Program-made: the position numbers and the translations under genes
Source: JAFGKM01 sp964408175
GTDB taxonomy: Bacteria > Ratteibacteria > UBA8468 > B48-G9 > JAFGKM01
Assembly: GCA_964408175.1 (NCBI GenBank)
Contig: CAYOYL010000221.1
Location: forward strand, 1-11,008
Reading direction: 5' to 3'
DNA length: 11,008 nt
Part shown: piece after piece, positions 7,404-11,008 of the stretch
Layout of the letters: every line of letters starts with the position of its first letter
Position numbering within the stretch: position 1 is the stretch's first letter
Notes under the pieces: generated by a model
Told to the model about the DNA's origin: nothing
What the model saw: only the letters and a program-made list of their open reading frames with translations
The model's database searches: none

Positions 7404-7574
7404 TTAAAAAAGGGAGAGAAAATCTTTCAGGGAGGCTATTATGGTTGTTCTGTATTTCCCCAGTTCAAAGAGATGCTTATCCCCGCTGACAATATAATCT
7501 GCTTTCCCTTGTATTGCGAGAGAAAGAAATTTATCAAGGGTAATCTGGTTCTTGTATGTCCTTTTACAAAGCAT
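7404..7574 (-). pseudogene. remnant of a PIN-domain toxin, C-terminal part only
   Basis: A 56-codon frame encodes the C-terminal third of a PIN-domain ribonuclease of the toxin type. LDKFLSLAIQGKADYIVSGD at 13-32 matches the conserved DNKFLxxAxxGKADYxVSGD segment with its acidic residues D14 and D32, and KHLFELGKYRTTII followed by KDFLSLF matches the usual end of the family. Intact toxins are about 130-140 residues, so the N-terminal half with the first catalytic aspartate is missing. Oddly, the fragment begins with ATG preceded by GGAGGTG at 7587-7581, a very good ribosome site with 6-base spacing, so a short peptide could still be made. The 30-base stretch between this and the degenerate sequence upstream does not restore the frame. 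I judge it a decayed gene; it is too short to be a complete toxin. Confidence 0.65.
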
Positions 7575-7844
7575 AATGTTCACCTCCGCAAGTAATGATG
7601 CCTTTCAGTAAGGATTCTGTTAATCAATAATACAAGGCGTGTCGCTTAAAGGCGTTGCGTCAAAATCAAGAAAAACGCTGTTCAGCCCTTTGTTACTTCT
7701 CCCTCAAATAAACCAAGGATGTTTGCTGTCTGAGAGCAGAGCTGTGCTTTTTAAGATTTAAATAGAGATGTGTTAATTAACTGATAAAGTGGAGGTTCAG
7801 TAAATTACGTTCTTTTGAGTACGACAGGCTGAAAACCCCCCTCA
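7575..7844. other. mostly non-coding stretch, possible further decay products
   Basis: No intact gene is visible. On the minus strand two short open stretches stand out. One ends in QTANILGLFEGEVTKG with its stop near 7683. The other reads NSVFLDFDATPLSDTP with its stop near 7621, and VFLD resembles the start of PIN toxins, though the spacing to the fragment at 7574 is far too short. They are in different frames and separated by stops, so they may be debris of the same toxin locus or chance. No RNA gene or terminator is evident. Confidence 0.3.
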
Positions 7845-7872
7845 CCCTGAGCCTCACCTCTCAGGGGAGAAG
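7841..7872. repeat. interspersed repeat hairpin (CCCTCACCCTG type)
   Basis: CCCTGAG (7845-7851) and CTCAGGG (7860-7866) form a perfect 7-base stem around an 8-base loop. The context (CCCTCACCCTGAG, then AGGGGAGAAGG) is the type of short palindromic repeat scattered between genes in many bacterial genomes. There is no T-run after it, so I do not call a terminator, although it lies just before the MNT promoter and could limit read-through. Confidence 0.5.
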
Positions 7873-7921
7873 GAAATTCAGTCCACTTTTAAACTTTAAA
7901 TGACAAATCTGTTCGTGCCTG

Positions 7922-7950
7922 TTGACAAAAAAAAAGGTTTCTGGTATCCT
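7922..7950 (+). promoter_or_regulatory. sigma70-type promoter for the MNT-HEPN pair
   Basis: A perfect TTGACA (7922-7927) is followed after 17 bases by TATCCT (7945-7950). The expected start of transcription is near 7957, about 20 bases before the ATG at 7978, leaving room for the AGCGAGGA ribosome site. A direct repeat TTCTGGT occurs at 7939-7945 and 7953-7959, one copy touching the -10 box. Toxin-antitoxin operons are commonly autoregulated, so this could be an operator. Confidence 0.65.
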
Positions 7951-7977
7951 AATTCTGGTTTCTGAGCGAGGAAAAGT

Positions 7978-8313
7978 ATGGGACGAAAGCAGGCATTGGA
8001 AAAGGAACTTGATATTTTTGTTGAGAAGGTACGGAAGGCTTACAGTCCGGAGAAGATAATTATTTTTGGCTCCTTGACTACAGAGAAAGTAACAGAAAAC
8101 AGTGACCTGGACGTAATTGTGGTTGCGGAAACACAAGACAAATTCTGGAGCCGAATGAAAAATATCTCTAAACTTTGTAGCCGCAAGGTTGGCATGGATG
8201 TGCTGGTATACACCCCAGCAGAGTTTGATAATCTCCTTTCCACCAGAACTTTTTTCAAGACGGAAATACAAGAAAAAGGGAAGGTTATTTATGAGCAGTC
8301 CAAAACTGCCTGA
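7978..8313 (+). CDS. MNT-type nucleotidyltransferase antitoxin of a HEPN/MNT pair
   Basis: A 111-residue minimal nucleotidyltransferase. FGS (30-32) starts the signature GSX10DXD: G31-S32, ten residues, then D43-L-D45, with a third acidic residue D74 in GMDVLVYTP. These are the metal and nucleotide ligands of the family. In characterised HEPN/MNT systems the MNT protein neutralises the HEPN ribonuclease, in one case by adding AMP groups to it. The gene overlaps the HEPN gene by 23 bases, the normal antitoxin-like arrangement. The ATG at 7978 has a GAGGA-type ribosome site at 7968-7972 and lies about 20 bases after the predicted transcription start. The catalytic set looks intact, so enzymatic neutralisation is plausible. 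Confidence 0.88.
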   Translation: MGRKQALEKELDIFVEKVRKAYSPEKIIIFGSLTTEKVTENSDLDVIVVAETQDKFWSRMKNISKLCSRKVGMDVLVYTPAEFDNLLSTRTFFKTEIQEKGKVIYEQSKTA

Positions 8314-8671
8314 AGAAGTGCTGAATTGGCTATATTTTGCGGACGAAGACTATCTTTCGGCAGAGATAATGCTGAAAGCAAAAATTTACAATAAGGTTTG
8401 TTTTCTATCTCAGCAGGCAATTGAAAAAGGATTGAAAGCCTATCTCTTAAAATGTGGTAACAGGCTGAAGAAAACGCATAAAATTATAGACCTTCTTGCG
8501 GAATGCATAGAAATTGAGCCTGAATTTAAAAGATTTGAGGATGAATCGCTTGAGATTGACCGGTACTACATCCCAACCCGCTATCCTGATGCAGTAGTCG
8601 GGTCTCTGCCGGAGGGATTGCCAGGTAAAGAACAGGCAATTACAGTTTTGAAAAGCAAGTTGGGAATTTAA
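8291..8671 (+). CDS. HEPN-domain ribonuclease toxin of a HEPN/MNT pair
   Basis: A 126-residue all-helical protein. The N-terminal helix pair contains a FADEDYLSAEIML segment (16-28), and VCFLSQQAIEKGLKAYLL (36-53) is the typical HEPN second helix. The active-site motif RX4H is R58-LKKT-H63, the ribonuclease signature. The end has RYYIPTRYPDA near 91-101, a pattern of the COG2250-type HEPN proteins. In the studied HepT toxin a tyrosine two residues after this histidine (RX4HXY) is modified by the partner; here the residue is I65, although several tyrosines occur near 91-98. The ATG at 8291 is chosen because it fits the HEPN N-terminus, has AAGGGAAGG just before it and overlaps the antitoxin; a frame extending back to 8189 is only shadow. 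The tRNA gene follows after 9 bases. Confidence 0.87.
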   Translation: MSSPKLPEEVLNWLYFADEDYLSAEIMLKAKIYNKVCFLSQQAIEKGLKAYLLKCGNRLKKTHKIIDLLAECIEIEPEFKRFEDESLEIDRYYIPTRYPDAVVGSLPEGLPGKEQAITVLKSKLGI

Positions 8672-8680
8672 TTTTTCTGA

Positions 8681-8755
8681 GCCGGGGTAGCTCATTGGTA
8701 GAGCGCAGCCCTGAAAAGGCTGGCGTAGGCAGTCCGATTCTGCCCCCCGGCACCA
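8681..8755 (+). tRNA. tRNA-Phe (anticodon GAA), CCA encoded
   Basis: A 75-base cloverleaf with perfect stems: acceptor GCCGGGG/CCCCGGC, D-stem GCTC/GAGC, anticodon stem CAGCC/GGCTG, T-stem GGCAG/CTGCC. The anticodon loop CTGAAAA (8711-8717) has GAA at 8713-8715, reading Phe codons. The 3' end is A73 plus encoded CCA (8752-8755). G18-G19 are present. Odd points lie in the tertiary core: position 15 is T instead of a purine, position 48 is A, and the T-loop is TCCGATT, with C instead of T at position 55. The gene starts 9 bases after the HEPN stop. A weak promoter, TTGAAA (8648-8653) with TAATTT (8669-8674) at 15-base spacing, lies in the HEPN gene end; otherwise it would depend on read-through. 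It may be a functional minor copy or a decaying one. Confidence 0.82.
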
Positions 8756-8773
8756 CCCTGACAGAGAAAAAAC

Positions 8774-8885
8774 TCTAAGCACGAAGCACTAATTTCTAAA
8801 CGTCAGTGAACCAAGCGACGAATACCAAACGAGAACATTCAGGTTTGGGAAATTGAAACATTGTAATTTAGAATTGTAAGTTCTC
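8774..8885. repeat. degenerate interspersed intergenic element
   Basis: The stretch starts CTAAGCACGAAGCACTAA and ends in AATTTAGAATTG. It recalls A/T-rich intergenic repeats in uncultured and anaerobic bacterial genomes in which CACGAAGCACTAA and AAATTxxAAAC-type words recur. I see no coding frame in it. There is a weak hairpin AGAG-aaaaaa-CTCT at 8763-8776 just before it, too weak to call a terminator for the tRNA. Confidence 0.35.
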
Positions 8886-8895
8886 ACTCAACCAC

Positions 8896-9054
8896 GTCAT
8901 TGCGAGATGTATGAGGCGCAAGCAATTCGACGCTTTTTGTCATTGCGAGCGATTTTTGCGCGGCAATCTGACGCTCTCTGTCATTGCGAGACGTATTTTG
9001 CCGTGGCAATCTGACGCTTTTTGTCATTGCGAGGCGTATTTTGCCGTGGCAATC
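8896..9054. repeat. tandem repeat, four units of about 42 bases, GTCATTGCGAG type
   Basis: GTCATTGCGAG starts at 8896, 8939, 8980 and 9023, spacings of 43, 41 and 43. Units end with GGCAATCT-type words followed by GACGCTTTTTGT or close variants. The third and fourth units are the most alike; the first is the most diverged. Each unit carries a TTGCGAG and a GCAATCTG half, so partial hairpins are possible. The same words occur in a wide class of interspersed repeats. A frame across it is repeat-derived, not a gene. Confidence 0.85.
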
Positions 9055-9131
9055 TCATGTAGATTGCGGAGCTTGTTCCGAGACTGTCATGTAGATTGCG
9101 GAGCTTGTTCCGAGCCTGTCATGTAGATTGC
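9055..9131. repeat. tandem repeat, 32-base period
   Basis: TCATGTAGATTGC begins at 9055, 9087 and 9119, exact 32-base steps. The first two units continue GGAGCTTGTTCCGAG and differ at one base near the end (AC versus CC). The third breaks off after GATTGC and runs into a hairpin GCTTC-gtcattt-GAAGC (9130-9146), then the CTCGCAATGAC word. It joins the 42-base array directly. Confidence 0.85.
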
Positions 9132-9150
9132 TTCGTCATTTGAAGCATTC

Positions 9151-9266
9151 CTCGCAATGACAGGTGAAGGAATCAGTTCCCTCACATCCATTCGGGACAA
9201 GCCTCGCAATGACAGGCGAAGGAATCAGTTCCCTCACATCCATTCGGGACAAGCCTTGCAATGACA
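9151..9266. repeat. repeat with 52-base period, CTCGCAATGAC type
   Basis: CTCGCAATGAC, the reverse complement of the 42-base array's GTCATTGCGAG, lies at 9151 and 9203, and a CTTGCAATGAC copy at 9255: two 52-base steps. The first two units contain GGAATCAGTTCC and a CATCCATTCGGGACAAGC segment. GTGAAGGAA-tcag-TTCCCTCAC at 9164-9185 forms a hairpin with one mismatch. The inverted orientation relative to 8896-9033 allows a large stem between the two arrays. Bases 9267-9351 hold nothing I recognise. Confidence 0.85.
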
Positions 9267-9351
9267 ATACGGGGTTCACTGAGGATTTACACCAACAGTG
9301 GGATTGCAGAGAGGTTCCGCAGTATCCGCTTTTTCATTGTGTGTTAATGAA

Positions 9352-11008
9352 TCATTTCAACTGTAAGAGCCCTCTTCTGCTGTCGTCCTCCCCGAGCCAG
9401 AAGACCTTCGCGAATATACTGCCGCCCGTGGCGTCAGACCATGATACCCTGAAATTAAAAGGCACTCCTTTTCTCAGTGCCTCCACTCCCCCGGCCGCTT
9501 TGACCGGTATCTTTGCCTCCAGCAGGTAGCTCTTTCCGTCAGGGTTAACAACAGATTTTGTTGTGCTGCCCTCAATTTTTAGTGCTCTGCCTCCTGAAAT
9601 CCTGTATGTCTCTTTTGCCCATGTGGCACCCGGGATATACAGGTGTTCGTCCTGGCCGTTGATTTCCAGAAAAATGTCTACTCCGTCACCTGTGCCCCAC
9701 CAACCTCCTTCTGAGGTCGCGGTATTCAGGGCGGGGAAGGGGTCGTTAATCTCAAACCTGAAAAAAAGAGAGATGCCGTCGGTTACAGCGAAGGCCCGGC
9801 ACATATGCGTGTCACTGCTTTTATCAACCCGGATAACGGTCGGCTCCATACCTTTCCAGAGAACTCCGATTTCAGAGAAGTTGGGAATCTTCTGCAGTCT
9901 TTTGACCCCGAAGACCGGCGCAGCAGATATTGTTTCAAGCCCTGTTATCTTTATGAAATCCCAGCTGTCGCGGGTCTGGAAGTGTGCACCCGTGATATCT
10001 GGTGTCCACTGCAGTTTGAGCAGGCCGCCGCTTGAGCCCGCATATATCACATCCCAGTCCCAGAGCCATGTTTCCCCCGCAGAAGGGCTGGCGAATTCAA
10101 GGGCTTTGAGAGGGATGGATGTTTCTATGGTGTAACCCTTCTTATTGTCCCATATTTTCGTGATGCTCTGCACCCCTTCACCTGCAAAGAAAGAAGGAGC
10201 CGCAATAAACCATATTCCCACAGGATTGTTTTTCCCTTCTCTTGCAGCAAAGTGGACAATCCTGTCTTTTGCTGACCACGTCCTTGAATTCTTCTTCACT
10301 GGATGGATGACCTTTACCTCCGGGGAAAGATACAGTTCCAGGCAGTCTCCTGTCCACAGTGTCCCGAGGTTATCGGCATTATTCACCGCAGGGTCCGGGT
10401 CTGCGACCTCTGCCAGTATGTACAGGGTGTTTTTGTCCACTGCCGCTTTCACCGATGCGTTGTGCATCTCCTTTTCCTTACCGAAATCTGCGGACATCGC
10501 TTCCATACCTGTCCAGTCAGAAGTATTGCCGTCAATCTTGATTATGCCCGGTGATACAAGATACATACTGCCTGTCTTGCGTACCACCTTTCCGCCTCCT
10601 TTGTCAGTGGTAACGGCGGTAGTCCTGCTTGCAGTTTCCTCGTCGAGGGAGAGGCGTCCGCTGAACCGCTTTATCTCTTTCACCCCGTCAATGCGGAAGA
10701 GAGGCAGGGCATAGTTGTGCGTGTTTATCATCACGTAGTGCTCGCCTGTGCGGCTGTCCATGTATGCATCGCCGTGGAAGTTCTCTCCCCAGTTGCTGTA
10801 GGGCCCTTCTTCCCCGCCGGTATTTCCGCTTTCAAGGAGCGTGGTTAGGTAAATACCGTCAGTGCTGACAACATCAACAAAACCTGCGTAGTCCAGCGCA
10901 TAAATCAGGTCTCCGGCGATGCCTGCAAAGCCGGTAACAGCATTAAATTCGCCCGGCAGGCTCTTGTATCCCTTTGCCTTCTCACCGAACTTCCAGCGCA
11001 GTCTGCCG
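9352..11008 (-). CDS. secreted-type protein with propeller-like region and two CBM9-like domains (5' end outside window)
   Basis: The frame stays open to the right edge, so 551 residues are seen and the N-terminus is missing; the ATG at 10761 is only internal. The first part (about 10761-11006) reads GEFNAVTGFAGIAGDLIYAL and similar short strands, like the last blades of a beta-propeller. A CBM9-like (DOMON superfamily) domain follows at about 10560-9940, with IKIDGNTSDWTG, LYILAEVADPDP and LWTGDCLELYLSP motifs. A second, more diverged one spans about 9890-9352, with FFRFEINDPFPALN and WWGTGDGVDIFLEING motifs. Such domains bind carbohydrates or haem-like ligands in extracellular proteins, so a cell-surface or secreted role is likely; no catalytic domain is visible. 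The gene is visibly GC-richer than the window (one 60-base line at 10021 is 63 per cent), which may mean transfer or a different strand bias. Confidence 0.8.
   Translation of the reverse strand, partial: GRLRWKFGEKAKGYKSLPGEFNAVTGFAGIAGDLIYALDYAGFVDVVSTDGIYLTTLLESGNTGGEEGPYSNWGENFHGDAYMDSRTGEHYVMINTHNYALPLFRIDGVKEIKRFSGRLSLDEETASRTTAVTTDKGGGKVVRKTGSMYLVSPGIIKIDGNTSDWTGMEAMSADFGKEKEMHNASVKAAVDKNTLYILAEVADPDPAVNNADNLGTLWTGDCLELYLSPEVKVIHPVKKNSRTWSAKDRIVHFAAREGKNNPVGIWFIAAPSFFAGEGVQSITKIWDNKKGYTIETSIPLKALEFASPSAGETWLWDWDVIYAGSSGGLLKLQWTPDITGAHFQTRDSWDFIKITGLETISAAPVFGVKRLQKIPNFSEIGVLWKGMEPTVIRVDKSSDTHMCRAFAVTDGISLFFRFEINDPFPALNTATSEGGWWGTGDGVDIFLEINGQDEHLYIPGATWAKETYRISGGRALKIEGSTTKSVVNPDGKSYLLEAKIPVKAAGGVEALRKGVPFNFRVSWSDATGGSIFAKVFWLGEDDSRRGLLQLK

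Noticed and set aside
7861..8271. Minus-strand frame of 136 codons
   Set aside because: Antisense to the MNT gene and its promoter; the MNT signature motifs on the plus strand are convincing.
8896..9266. Possible CRISPR array
   Set aside because: Repeat words recur, but units are of three different lengths, the intervening parts repeat as well instead of being unique, and no cas gene is present.
8911..9529. Two reading frames of 71 and 121 codons on the plus strand
   Set aside because: They read through tandem repeats and the antisense of the CBM9-like gene; amino-acid periodicity mirrors the DNA repeat and there is no family resemblance.
9563..10714. Long plus-strand frames of 190 and 189 codons
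   Set aside because: Both are antisense to the clearly recognisable CBM9-like gene and show no domain features.
1..11008. Riboswitches or other structured leaders
   Set aside because: I looked at the intergenic regions and leaders and found no recognisable riboswitch core; the leaders are very short.

Overview
The window reads as a stretch of chromosome from an uncultured, probably anaerobic bacterium of moderate GC. A pseudopilin with a Cys-Pro-Ser-Asp motif, an orphan AmmeMemoRadiSam protein B, a NrdD-like protein and tandem CBM9-like domains fit a PVC-type lineage (Omnitrophota or Planctomycetota) or a Nitrospirota-like one. No marker gene here settles the taxonomy, so this is inference.

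Layout. Bases 1-153 hold a possible end of an insertion sequence and a strong promoter. Bases 154-4761 hold a tightly packed plus-strand run: a two-TM HAMP-like membrane protein, a pseudopilin fused to a FecR-like domain, a CHASE2-GAF-HD-GYP c-di-GMP phosphodiesterase, and a Memo/AmrB protein. Bases 4774-7246 hold a minus-strand pair with its own promoter: a double ATP-cone protein that resembles anaerobic ribonucleotide reductase but lacks its catalytic parts, overlapping a divergent YchF-like P-loop/TGS protein. Bases 7247-7977 are mostly non-coding and contain a PIN-domain toxin remnant and a repeat hairpin. Bases 7978-8671 hold an MNT-HEPN toxin-antitoxin pair with a strong promoter. A tRNA-Phe(GAA) with odd tertiary-structure bases follows after 9 bases. 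Bases 8774-9266 are repeats: a degenerate interspersed element, then three tandem arrays with periods of about 42, 32 and 52 bases. From 9352 to the right edge runs the 3' part of a GC-richer gene on the minus strand, encoding the end of a propeller-like region and two CBM9-like domains.

How the genes may work together. The first three genes look like an envelope-to-c-di-GMP signalling module: a periplasmic pilin-FecR protein and the periplasmic CHASE2 sensor upstream of a phosphodiesterase with intact metal ligands. The minus-strand pair looks like a nucleotide-sensing partnership: ATP-cone effector sites without RNR catalysis, next to a P-loop protein. This pair is the best candidate here for an undescribed system, but its function is unknown. 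The 7.4-9.3 kb stretch, with toxin remnant, toxin-antitoxin pair, tRNA and repeats, looks like a plastic accessory segment.
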